Assembly (NCBI GenBank): GCA_013360445.1
Contig: JABWBP010000027.1
Span: forward strand, 1 to 54,413
Origin: Calditrichaceae bacterium
Lineage (GTDB): Bacteria > Calditrichota > Calditrichia > RBG-13-44-9 > J075
Direction: 5' to 3'
DNA length: 54,413 nucleotides
A program made the translations under genes and the position numbers. Shown here in pieces: positions 1 to 8,162 of the stretch. Numbering within the stretch: position 1 is the stretch's first letter; each line of letters opens with the position of its first letter. The notes under the pieces were generated by a model. That model worked only from the letters and a program-made list of their open reading frames with translations, did not search any database and was not told where the DNA came from.

Positions 1-1
1 T

Positions 2-2032
2 TCCGGGATTCTGCAAGGGTTCACCGGCTTCGTGAATGACCTGAACGCCGCCAACGGCGTCATCGTGTTCAACGGCGCCAAGGCCACCGGCCAGGGCGGG
101 GCGTTCGACGTGCTGATCGTCAACTTCAACGTGGTCGGCGCCGGCCAAACCTCCACTATCCTGGATCTGAACTACACCGCCATGGCTGCGGCGTTTACCT
201 TCCAGAACCTGCTGCCCTTCCTCACCATCAACGACGGCGTGGTTACGGTTCAGCAGGTAGTCGTGAACAATCCCCCGGTGTTGACTCCCATCCCGGATCA
301 GACCATGGATGAAGGAACCACCCTGCAAGTGCAGGTTTCCGCCACCGATCCGGACGGCGACAACATTACCCTGACGGTGCAGAACCTGCCCTCTTTCGGC
401 AGCTTCCAGCAGACCGGCAACGGCGTCGGCGTGATCACCTTCGCGCCCAACTTCACCCATGCAGGTTCCTACCCGAATATCAGCGTGACTGCTTGCGATG
501 ATGGAACCCCGGTGCTGTGCGATGCGGACACCTTCAACCTGACCGTGAACAACGTCAACCGGGCGCCGGATCTGCAGCCGATTGCAGACCAGTTCGTACA
601 GGAAGGCACCACGGTGCAAGTGCCGGTTTCCGCCACCGATCCGGATGGCGACGTGATCACCCTGAGCATTGCCAACAATCCCGCGTTTGTCACCCTGGTG
701 GATAACGGCAACGGCACCGGGACGATCACCATTGCGCCCCCGACCGGTTCCGCCGGTCCTTATCCCAACATCCAGGTTACCGCGACGGATAACGGCACGC
801 CCAACCTGTCCGATACCGAATCCTTCGATCTGACCGTTACCGCGGTGGCCGTGAACAACCCGCCGGTATTGACTCCCATCCCGGATCAAACCGTGGCAGA
901 AGACCAGACCTTGCAAGTGCCGGTTTCCGCCACCGATCCGGACGGCGATAATATTACCCTGACGGTGCAGAATCTGCCCTCTTTCGGCAGCTTCCAGCAG
1001 ACCGGCAACGGCGTCGGCGTGATCACCTTCGCGCCCAACTTCAACCATGCGGGCTCCTATCCGAATATCATCGTGAACGCTTGCGACGACGGAACCCCGG
1101 TGTTGTGCGACGCCGATACCTTCAACCTGACCGTTCTGGAAGTGAACCGCGCGCCGGAACTCGAGCCGATTCCCAACCAGACCATGGTGGAAGCGGAAAC
1201 CCTGGAAGTCGATGTCGAAGCTACCGATCCGGATAATAACAACATTATCCTGACGGTGCAGAACCTGCCCTCTTTCGGCACGCTGCAGATCGTATCCAGC
1301 CAGCCCGGTTCCATTACCGCGCTGATCATCTTCACCCCGGCCATCGGCGATGCGGGAACCTATCCCGATATCACCGTGGTGGCTACCGATGATTCGCCGT
1401 TCTCCAAATTCGATACCGAATCCTTCGACCTGACCGTGCTGCCGGCCCAGGCGGACAATACCCCGCCGGATTGTGATCTGTTAGGCATCAATCCCGGTCC
1501 CCCGGTCACCTTGACGGTAAGAATTCAGGATAACGAAAGCGGGTTGGCTTCCATCAACGTGATTTCCGCAGTGAACGCCAACGTGGTCATTCCGCCCTTC
1601 ACCGTGGGTACCAACGACCCGGTGATCGTGGTTGCGACTAAGATCAACCAGAACCAGAGCAGCACCGTAATTCTGGAAGCGTTCGACGTGGCCGGAAACT
1701 CCGTCACTTGCGACCCGGTTTACACCCAACTGTCGTCGATTGTGCCGGATAATTTCAGCCTCGAACAGAACTATCCCAACCCCTTCAACCCGACGACCAC
1801 CATCGAATTTGGCGTGGCCGCCGGTCCCACCACCATCAGCTTGAAGATTTACGACGTTACCGGGAAACTGGTAAAAACGTTGATCAACAACGAGCAGGTG
1901 GAAGGCGGATTCTACCGCCTGAATTGGGACGGCACCAACGACAAGGGCGAAATCGTGGCCGCCGGTATCTACATCTACCGGATGAACGCTGGCAACTTCG
2001 TGCAGACTCGCCGGATGATGTTCGTGAAGTAA
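2..2032 (+). CDS. T9SS-exported protein with cohesin-like and cadherin-like repeats (5' truncated by window edge)
   Basis: The frame is open to the window edge, so the true start lies upstream; the GTG at 32 is not a convincing start because the preceding codons (GILQGFTGF) match the cohesin-like domain of the protein at 52013. Order of domains: cohesin-like domain (about the first 85 codons), four cadherin/Ig-like repeats of about 98 residues that open with NPPVLTPIPDQ or NRAPxLxPI and contain SATDPDGD, a spacer with DNTPPDCD, and a C-terminal T9SS type A sorting domain (FSLEQNYPNPFNP to the terminal FVK). The ATDPDGD motifs are typical calcium-binding Ig-like folds. Inferred role: a secreted, surface-attached adhesive or structural protein. 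Repeats 1 and 3 are nearly identical at DNA level with an offset of 588 nt. Confidence 0.9.
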   Translation, partial: SGILQGFTGFVNDLNAANGVIVFNGAKATGQGGAFDVLIVNFNVVGAGQTSTILDLNYTAMAAAFTFQNLLPFLTINDGVVTVQQVVVNNPPVLTPIPDQTMDEGTTLQVQVSATDPDGDNITLTVQNLPSFGSFQQTGNGVGVITFAPNFTHAGSYPNISVTACDDGTPVLCDADTFNLTVNNVNRAPDLQPIADQFVQEGTTVQVPVSATDPDGDVITLSIANNPAFVTLVDNGNGTGTITIAPPTGSAGPYPNIQVTATDNGTPNLSDTESFDLTVTAVAVNNPPVLTPIPDQTVAEDQTLQVPVSATDPDGDNITLTVQNLPSFGSFQQTGNGVGVITFAPNFNHAGSYPNIIVNACDDGTPVLCDADTFNLTVLEVNRAPELEPIPNQTMVEAETLEVDVEATDPDNNNIILTVQNLPSFGTLQIVSSQPGSITALIIFTPAIGDAGTYPDITVVATDDSPFSKFDTESFDLTVLPAQADNTPPDCDLLGINPGPPVTLTVRIQDNESGLASINVISAVNANVVIPPFTVGTNDPVIVVATKINQNQSSTVILEAFDVAGNSVTCDPVYTQLSSIVPDNFSLEQNYPNPFNPTTTIEFGVAAGPTTISLKIYDVTGKLVKTLINNEQVEGGFYRLNWDGTNDKGEIVAAGIYIYRMNAGNFVQTRRMMFVK

Positions 2033-2090
2033 GCCATTCTTTCCCCGGTTCGCCGGGATGAATGTAACCCCGGCGCCTGCCGGGACAGCA

Positions 2091-2126
2091 AAGAAGGCAG
2101 AGTGTTTCGCTCTGCCTTCTTTTTTT
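2091..2126 (+). terminator. Rho-independent terminator of the surface protein gene
   Basis: A perfect 12-bp stem (2091-2102 with 2110-2121) with a 7-nt loop, followed by a run of T. It lies 59 nt after the stop codon of the upstream gene on the same strand. Confidence 0.9.
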
Positions 2127-2200
2127 ATTTCGACTCTCTGATGGCCTGGCGATCAGACGCTGCTGATCGGATAACATATCCGTTAAATCCTCGACGGAAG

Positions 2201-2230
2201 GGCGAAGGCGCAACGGCCTTCGCCTTTTTT
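2201..2230 (+). terminator. Second Rho-independent terminator
   Basis: A perfect 9-bp stem GGCGAAGGC (2201-2209) with GCCTTCGCC (2216-2224), loop GCAACG, then TTTTTT. It follows the first terminator by about 75 nt with no recognisable gene between, so it is either a back-up terminator or the end of a short independent transcript. The rest of 2033-2334 holds nothing else I recognise. Confidence 0.8.
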
Positions 2231-2334
2231 ATTGGAGGGAGATAGCGCTCCCGGGTAAAATTTCCCGCCCCCTTGCCCAAACCGGTTTTTTTGATAAATT
2301 TCCCCCTCGACTGCATCATTCACCCGGAGCGCCG

Positions 2335-3450
2335 ATGAAAAACCTCTTTTCTCCCCTCAATCCCCTGCTGGAAAAATCCCTTCAGCTTTACCAGAAATAC
2401 GAGCGGTTTGTGCCGGTCGGCTCCTTCTTCGCCGGGGTGGGGTGGGACAACCTCACCCTGGGGCGCATCGACCGGCTGGCCGACAGCCTGATCCTGCTGG
2501 CCTACCTCCTGCTCCTCGGCGGGCTGATCGTGCTCCTCAACCTGGTGGAAAAGGGGATCGTTCGCAAACCGTTCCTGCTGAAATATAAAGAGTGGTATCC
2601 CCTCACCATCCAGTTCCTCTTAGGCGGGCTGTTCAGCGCCTACGTGATTTATTTCCGCCAGAGCGCCTCGCTCACCAAAACCTCCTTATTCCTCATCATC
2701 CTGCTCATTCTCCTGGTGGCGAATGAATTTTTGAAAAATCGCCTGACCAACATCTACTTCCAGACCGCGCTCTATTTCCTGGCCAGTTTTTCTTTTTTCA
2801 TCTTCTTCCTGCCCGTGGCCACCAAAATTATGAATACCTGGATGTTTTTGGCCGGGGGATTGCTGAGCTTAGGATTGGTGGGCGCGATGGTGTATTTGCT
2901 GTACCGTTTGCTGGCCCTGGGCAGCCGGGAGGAATTCCGCCGGGTGGTGATCCTGCTCGGCTCCCTGTTCACGGTGTTGAATATCTTCTATTTTCTGAAC
3001 TGGATTCCCCCCATCCCCCTCTCCCTGAAATCCGGCGGGATATATCACCAGGTGAAACGGGCCGGCGAGGAATATCAGTTGCAATTCGAGCAGCCCAAAT
3101 GGTACCAATTTTTCAAAAATGATGACGATCCCTTTCGCTGCGCCCCCGGCGATACGGTGTTTTGCTTCACTTCCGTCTTCGCGCCCACCCAGTTAAAAAC
3201 CCGGGTGTACCATCGCTGGCAGAAATACTCGGATTCCAAAGGGGAGTGGGAAACCACCGACCGGATGAGCTTCCCCATCACCGGCGGGCGCGAAGGGGGT
3301 TATCGCGGCTACACCCTGAAACGGAATGTATCCCCCGGGGAGTGGCGGATCGACGTGGAGACGAATAATGGGCGGCTGCTGGGGAGAATCGGGTTCGATA
3401 TAATCGCCGTCGAACAGAAAGATTACCAACTGAAAACGATATTTCGATAA
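2335..3450 (+). CDS. Multi-pass membrane protein with C-terminal DUF2914 domain
   Basis: 371 aa. Six hydrophobic segments are visible at about residues 50-70, 90-107, 116-131, 141-163, 169-191 and 203-222. A periplasmic or extracellular C-terminal domain (about 290-367) has the DUF2914 signature: VYHRWQ near residue 290, then FPITGGREGGYRGYT and a closing PGEWRIDVET followed by GRIGFD. DUF2914 proteins have no established biochemical function. The start ATG follows a GGAG-containing stretch (CCCGGAGCGCCG). It converges with the protease gene at 3541, and the 90-nt gap holds an inverted GTGTTC array. Confidence 0.8.
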   Translation: MKNLFSPLNPLLEKSLQLYQKYERFVPVGSFFAGVGWDNLTLGRIDRLADSLILLAYLLLLGGLIVLLNLVEKGIVRKPFLLKYKEWYPLTIQFLLGGLFSAYVIYFRQSASLTKTSLFLIILLILLVANEFLKNRLTNIYFQTALYFLASFSFFIFFLPVATKIMNTWMFLAGGLLSLGLVGAMVYLLYRLLALGSREEFRRVVILLGSLFTVLNIFYFLNWIPPIPLSLKSGGIYHQVKRAGEEYQLQFEQPKWYQFFKNDDDPFRCAPGDTVFCFTSVFAPTQLKTRVYHRWQKYSDSKGEWETTDRMSFPITGGREGGYRGYTLKRNVSPGEWRIDVETNNGRLLGRIGFDIIAVEQKDYQLKTIFR

Positions 3451-3455
3451 TGGGG

Positions 3456-3533
3456 AGTGTTCGGGTGTTCAGGTGTTCAGGTTACTCGAACACATGAACA
3501 CATGAGCACCTGAACACCCGAACACGTGAACAC
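3456..3533. repeat. GTGTTCNN octamer array, inverted
   Basis: Starting 5 nt after the stop of the DUF2914 gene, an 8-nt unit (GTGTTCGG, GTGTTCAG, GTGTTCAG, then GTTACTCG) is followed by its complement on the other arm (AACACATG, AACACATG, AGCACCTG, AACACCCG, AACACGTG, AACAC). The two arms can fold into a long hairpin. It fills the space between two convergent genes and could serve as a bidirectional 3'-end structure. A second member of the family is at 29112-29166. Confidence 0.85.
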
Positions 3534-3540
3534 AATAAAT

Positions 3541-4641
3541 TTAAAACGTTGCCGTTCGGAAGAAACCTTCGATCTGGTAGCCTGCGGACTCGAACTTATC
3601 GCGGTTATCTTTCAGGAATTTTTCGATGGATTCGATGGAGATGCCGTAGGAGATGCCGTAATTGATCTTTTTGCGGGGACGGGCATAAATATCCCCGGTG
3701 TAAGGAATGTTGAAATTCAGCTCCGAGAAATCGGAAGCGTCCCGGGGCACTAAAAAAATCTCGCTGTCTGCGGCCACGGCGTTCACCATCCCCACCAGCT
3801 CGAAATTCGGCAGGCCGTCGCGGATGGCCAGCACGATCCCCCCGCTGAATCCGCGGTTGAACAGCGCATCCAAAAGAAAGTCGTGGTTTTGATTGCGGTT
3901 CGGGCTGCTGACGATCCCGGAAGTGATCATTTTTTTCCCGGAAGGGAAGCCCACCACGTACACCAGCGCTCCCCAGTCCAACTCCCGCGCCCGGCCTAAG
4001 GGGTAGCGAAATACCCGCACGGTTTTATCCATTTCGCCAAAAATTTTCTTTCCCAGCACCACAATATCCAAAGAGCGGTCGAGAGCCAGAATCTCGAACT
4101 GGTCGCCCTGGGGAAAATCCGTAACGTAATTGCTCTGCCGTTTTTTGATGGCCACGGTCGCGACGACGTTTTCATCGACGGTTCTGCCGATTTCATAGTA
4201 CGTGAACAGGGTATCGGCAAAATCCACCACGTGGGCGCAGGTTAGCACGGCGATGCGGTTCTCCTTGTAATAGATGATGGTGGCGGTTCCCACGGCAAAA
4301 TCATTGTAAATAGATTTGGGGTAACGGTTTCCTTTGAACAGTTCCGGGCGAATATCTTTCTTTTTGATCTGGTCTTCTACCGGGAAGGTAAACATCTCGT
4401 AGTAAACGCTGGAATTCAGCAGCCGGATGGATTCCAGCAAGCTTTGCAGGGCCTTGCGGTCCCCCCCGTAGGGAAAGGCGATATCATACTTGCCGTCGAG
4501 AATAACCTCGGCGGAGCCTGGAACGATCCGCTGCGAGGAGCAGGCCGCCAGGAGAACCGCCAGCGCCGCCGGGACCAGCAGCAAACCGCAAAATGTTGTA
4601 AACCCGCCTCTAACGCGGGAAAAATTATTTCCATTTCTCAT
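3541..4641 (-). CDS. Trypsin-like serine protease, predicted lipoprotein
   Basis: 366 aa. The N-terminus has a hydrophobic segment ending in LAAC (Cys34), a lipoprotein signal, so the protein is probably membrane anchored in the periplasm or outer membrane. The chymotrypsin-fold triad can be placed at His137 (LTCAHVVD), Asp192 (RSLDIVVLG) and Ser267 (GFSGG, the GxSGG oxyanion motif). GALVYVVGFPSG is typical of HtrA/trypsin_2-like domains, but no PDZ domain is visible. The ATG is preceded by GAGGTGAAAT, a good ribosome site. Its first 17 nt overlap the 3' end of the upstream aminopeptidase gene, suggesting translational coupling of two peptidases. Confidence 0.8.
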   Translation of the reverse strand: MRNGNNFSRVRGGFTTFCGLLLVPAALAVLLAACSSQRIVPGSAEVILDGKYDIAFPYGGDRKALQSLLESIRLLNSSVYYEMFTFPVEDQIKKKDIRPELFKGNRYPKSIYNDFAVGTATIIYYKENRIAVLTCAHVVDFADTLFTYYEIGRTVDENVVATVAIKKRQSNYVTDFPQGDQFEILALDRSLDIVVLGKKIFGEMDKTVRVFRYPLGRARELDWGALVYVVGFPSGKKMITSGIVSSPNRNQNHDFLLDALFNRGFSGGIVLAIRDGLPNFELVGMVNAVAADSEIFLVPRDASDFSELNFNIPYTGDIYARPRKKINYGISYGISIESIEKFLKDNRDKFESAGYQIEGFFRTATF

Positions 4642-7009
4642 ATTTCACCTCGCACAATACCGATTCCAAGTGGTTGAAAATCAATTTTTCGGGTTTCCGG
4701 GGATAGGGCCCCAATTCGAGCTCCGTCAGCGGGCCTCTCACCAGCACCCTTTCCGGCGCAATCTCATCTCCCCCAAAATCTACTCCTACAATGACCGGCA
4801 TGCGGAAGTCCTCCCCTACCCCGGCCTGGCTCACCCGGCCCAGCGCCTTGAACTGCCCGTCTTTCCCGGGAAGAATGGTGTAGGCGAATTTATACTCCGG
4901 CACATCCGTTTCGTAAACCCACTGCTTGAAAAACCAGTTTAGATCTTCGCCCATAAATTCCTCGGCAAACGCTTGAAAATCTTCCGTGGAGGCTTTCTGG
5001 CGATAATATTTCCGGTAAAATCCCTCCAACAGCGCCATAAAACGCTCGTCGCCCATGCTGTTCAAATCTAAATACATGGAGCGCAGCATGTGCAGCAGCC
5101 AGGCGCCTTTCTTATAGATGACCAGGGTATAATCGCCCGGGGTCTCGCTGCTGAGGGTGCGGTAGCCCAGCCAGATCGGCCCCGCCTTTTTGCCCTTGCC
5201 GAAAAAGAAATCCCGGTTGCCGAGGATTTCTTTGCGCCGGTTTTCTAACATTTTGTAGAATTTTTTTTCGTTTTTATCCCGCTTTTTCACCACTTCGTGG
5301 TAATACCACCAGCCGCAGTACTCCGCAAACGCCTCGCTAAGCCACTGGTCGTGGTAGGTTTTGAAATCCACCCCGATGCCCCACCACTGGTGGGCGGTTT
5401 CGTGGGCGCGGAAAATCTCGTTGTCGCCGTCGTCGCTTTCCAACTGGAAGGTCTGCCAGGTCAGGGTGATCAATCCCGGGTAGGCCTCCCCGTGCAGGTA
5501 GGGGATTTCCGTGGCGTAAAAATGCGTATCCGGGGCAGCGCCAAAGCTGTTTTGGAAGAATTGAACGCTGTTGGCTACGTCTTTGGCAACTTTTTGGAGC
5601 ATTCCGGTGCCCGAGCCGATTCCTTGCTGCGCCAGTTGATGGGCCAGTTCCCGGTGGCCGGTTTCCGCCATATAAACCGTTACCGGCGGAATGGTGTCAT
5701 TCTCGATTTTATGCTCCTCGAAGAAGCCGATATTGAAAGAGGCGTCGGAGATGGGGCGGGACGATACCCAGCGGGATACCACCATACCGTTGCGGGTCTC
5801 GGAAAATACCCGGTCTCCGGCTGCGGCGAATTGAAAATCCTTCGGGTAGTGATAGGTCACGTCGAACTCCGACCAGCCCCGGTTGGCGTCGTCTTTGGGA
5901 TACCACTGGCGCGGCGACTTGATGAAAAACCAGTCGTTGCGCCGCTCGATCAGTTTGCCGCGGTAGTAAAATTTCAGTTGGGCGGATTCGCCGGCTGGCA
6001 TCGGGCGAAGGCACTTGACCCACAAAAAAGGGCTGTCTTTTTCCTTGACGAAGGTCGCCCGGCGGCCGTCGCCCCAAAACACGGAATCCATTTCCAATTC
6101 TTCGAACAAAAAGAAATACAGCCAGTTTTGCGGGCCTTTCAGGGCCTGAAAGTCGATTTGCGTGGCCGCGCTGAATTTCAGCTCGCTGCCCTCTAACTTG
6201 CACTCAATGGTATATTTGTGAATTTTCAGGTTGCTCTTGTCTTCTTCCACCCCTTCGCTGCCCGCAGCGTAGTCGCTTTGTTGGTGGAACTGGTTGATCA
6301 ATTCCGGGAAGTAATAGAACGAAGGGCCTTTCATCCGGCGCATAAAGCGCACTTCCTCTTCGCTGAAGGGATTGATCTCGAAAAAAAGCGGCTCAGTTTT
6401 GTTGCGGCTGAAATGGGAGTAGAAAAAATCGTTGGACTGGTTATCCAACATGGTTTTCATCACCCGGTAATCAAACCGCTTGCCGCGGTCCTGCTGAAGG
6501 TATTTCAAGGCGTATGTGAGGTGGTCTTTCACTTCCCCGGGGATTTTCCCTTCCCCAAAGGCCAGGTGTTTGCGAAGCTCCTCCAGGGTAGAATCGGCAA
6601 ACACTAAAAACAGGGCGGTGAAATTTTCTTCTAATGTGCGAGTATCATAGAAGCGCTGGAGTTGGGTTTTTTCCACATCCGTGGGGGGGGTAAAAGAGAA
6701 TTGGCCTTCCCCGGAAAAAAACGCCGCGCAGGTGCGCCCCTGAACCGGCTTGCAGAGGTAGAAAACGCCTTTTTGGAGGGTAAAAATGCCCACGTCGCGC
6801 CGGAGAATAAGCGGGCTGCGGATTTCCGCCGCCTGCGAGGGGTCGGGTTCCAGGTTCTTCAACCGGTTGTAAACCTCCTGGTAAGAGACCGCTACCGTAT
6901 CCCCAATGGCGGATAGCTCGTTTTGCGCGGCCCGGGGCAGAACCGCGGTAGCAAATATCAGAATTATCAGTAAGATCGCCAACCCAATGATGTTTTTCAT
7001 GCGTCTCAT
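4625..7009 (-). CDS. M1-family (aminopeptidase N-like) metallopeptidase, exported
   Basis: 794 aa. A signal peptide or anchor is visible at residues 4-29. The zinc site is complete: HETAH (536-540) followed after 18 residues by Glu559 in LSEAFAEY, the HExxH-x18-E arrangement of M1 peptidases. The exopeptidase motif upstream is less clear (HGEAYPG near 506 replaces the usual GAMEN-type motif), so substrate preference is uncertain. The first 250 residues before the M1 core are unusual and unassigned. It is translationally coupled with the downstream lipoprotein protease. Start could be Met1 or Met4. Confidence 0.85.
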   Translation of the reverse strand: MRRMKNIIGLAILLIILIFATAVLPRAAQNELSAIGDTVAVSYQEVYNRLKNLEPDPSQAAEIRSPLILRRDVGIFTLQKGVFYLCKPVQGRTCAAFFSGEGQFSFTPPTDVEKTQLQRFYDTRTLEENFTALFLVFADSTLEELRKHLAFGEGKIPGEVKDHLTYALKYLQQDRGKRFDYRVMKTMLDNQSNDFFYSHFSRNKTEPLFFEINPFSEEEVRFMRRMKGPSFYYFPELINQFHQQSDYAAGSEGVEEDKSNLKIHKYTIECKLEGSELKFSAATQIDFQALKGPQNWLYFFLFEELEMDSVFWGDGRRATFVKEKDSPFLWVKCLRPMPAGESAQLKFYYRGKLIERRNDWFFIKSPRQWYPKDDANRGWSEFDVTYHYPKDFQFAAAGDRVFSETRNGMVVSRWVSSRPISDASFNIGFFEEHKIENDTIPPVTVYMAETGHRELAHQLAQQGIGSGTGMLQKVAKDVANSVQFFQNSFGAAPDTHFYATEIPYLHGEAYPGLITLTWQTFQLESDDGDNEIFRAHETAHQWWGIGVDFKTYHDQWLSEAFAEYCGWWYYHEVVKKRDKNEKKFYKMLENRRKEILGNRDFFFGKGKKAGPIWLGYRTLSSETPGDYTLVIYKKGAWLLHMLRSMYLDLNSMGDERFMALLEGFYRKYYRQKASTEDFQAFAEEFMGEDLNWFFKQWVYETDVPEYKFAYTILPGKDGQFKALGRVSQAGVGEDFRMPVIVGVDFGGDEIAPERVLVRGPLTELELGPYPRKPEKLIFNHLESVLCEVKYEKWK

Positions 7010-7082
7010 AGTTTACCCGGTTGTGATTTCAGGGCGCATTCGGTATTACGCGATCAAGCTGCCAGAGTTCGCGAGGTTCAAA

Positions 7083-7838
7083 TTATCCCAGTACGCTCTC
7101 AACGCTGAAACTCAGCCCGCTAATCGTGGGAGAAATGATGCTCTCCCCCCGTTTCAGGGTCAGCCGGGTTTGATATTCCCCCTGTTCCGGCCGGGCATAG
7201 ATTTCCACGGCCTCGCCGGGGAGATCCACCAGCCACACTTCCGGGATGCCGGCGCGGGCGTACAGGGGCGCTTTGACGGTGCGGTCGTTCTGAACCGTGG
7301 TATCGGCCACTTCCACGATCAGCAGCACGTTCGCAGGAGCCGGATTAAGGCCGGCATAATAATCTTTTCGCTTTTTGAGTATGGCGATATCCGGCTGAGG
7401 TTTGGAAAGGTCGTTTAACTGCACGGGATTTTGCGGCCAGATAAGAAATTTGCCCCGGGTTTTCTGCTGTAATAAATCATCCAGCCGCGCGACGCAAGCC
7501 GCATGTCTCCTTCCAATCGGGCTCATCTCGAGAATCTCCCCTTCGATCAGTTCCACGCGCTCATCTTCCCTGAGAATCCCCGCTTCCGCCATCCGGTAGT
7601 ATTCCTCTACGGTAAACCGCCTTCGCCCAATGGGCTGCGAAGATTTATCGATAATTTGCCCCTCAATCAATTCGACATAGTCATCCTCACCCAGGATGCC
7701 CACCTCCGCCATGCGGTAATATTCTTCCACGTTGAAGCGCCGGGGAGTGATATTTTCCGGCAGTTTCGAGAACTGCTCGATCACCGAAGCGCTTCCGAAG
7801 CCCCGGTCTTTACGATCCGGTTTGATTTTAACGGCCAT
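7083..7838 (-). CDS. Uma2-family (DUF820) PD-(D/E)XK endonuclease with duplicated N-terminal segment
   Basis: 251 aa against about 190-210 for the family. The restriction-endonuclease-like core is visible: PQPDIAIL (Asp150), LLIVEVADT (Glu176), then DRTVKAPLYARAGIPEVWLVD. Odd feature: residues 33-71 and 72-110 are a tandem copy of the same segment (RRFxVEEYYRMAExGIL followed by VELIEG), so the usual N-terminal strand/helix occurs twice. The start is supported by GGAGG just upstream. Uma2 proteins are abundant in cyanobacteria and FCB bacteria; their role is unknown and probably linked to mobile DNA. A decayed relative lies at 15507. Confidence 0.85.
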   Translation of the reverse strand: MAVKIKPDRKDRGFGSASVIEQFSKLPENITPRRFNVEEYYRMAEVGILGEDDYVELIEGQIIDKSSQPIGRRRFTVEEYYRMAEAGILREDERVELIEGEILEMSPIGRRHAACVARLDDLLQQKTRGKFLIWPQNPVQLNDLSKPQPDIAILKKRKDYYAGLNPAPANVLLIVEVADTTVQNDRTVKAPLYARAGIPEVWLVDLPGEAVEIYARPEQGEYQTRLTLKRGESIISPTISGLSFSVESVLG

Positions 7839-7972
7839 GGTTCCTCCGTCACATATCTTAGCCGGTTGTATTTTTTGAGAGAATATACAACCGTTTTTCG
7901 GATTTTAAGAGCCAAATTACTCGCCCGGCATTTGGCTCCTGACTCTCGTTTCAACGGCCCTCAGCGGTGTCT

Positions 7973-8153
7973 TATCACGTGGTTTTTGACAATTGCCGGG
8001 ATGAATGGGAAGCAGAGCTTCCCGCCCCTGACGTCACGATGCGGAGCATCGTGACGAGCATTGTACCGGGCAACTCGTTGCGATGCTCTGCATCGCAACG
8101 CAATTGGGGAAGCTCTGCTTCCTGGCAAAGGAATTGTCAAAGACTACGTGATA
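7973..8153. repeat. Nested palindromic element, MITE-like (181 bp)
   Basis: Terminal inverted repeats of 22 bp (7973-7994 and 8132-8153) match at 20 positions. Inside are four perfect hairpins with 3-nt loops: GGGAAGC-AGA-GCTTCCC (8008-8024), an 11-bp stem with loop GGA (8032-8056), an 11-bp stem with loop TCT (8076-8100), and GGAAGC-TCT-GCTTCC (8108-8122). Hairpin 4 is the reverse complement of hairpin 1, and 3 is close to the reverse complement of 2, so the element is a palindrome made of palindromes. Direct copies of GCCCTCA lie at 7957-7963 and 8159-8165, outside the element. It occupies the whole gap 7839-8162; I see no gene in it. Confidence 0.8.
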
Positions 8154-8162
8154 GTACAGCCC

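Noticed and set aside
2125-2319. Small frame antisense to the region between terminator and DUF2914 gene
   Set aside because: No ribosome site and it runs through a terminator hairpin.
5297-6196. Long open frame antisense to the M1 aminopeptidase gene
   Set aside because: It mirrors codon structure of a well-supported gene with HExxH-x18-E; no ribosome site or family motif of its own.
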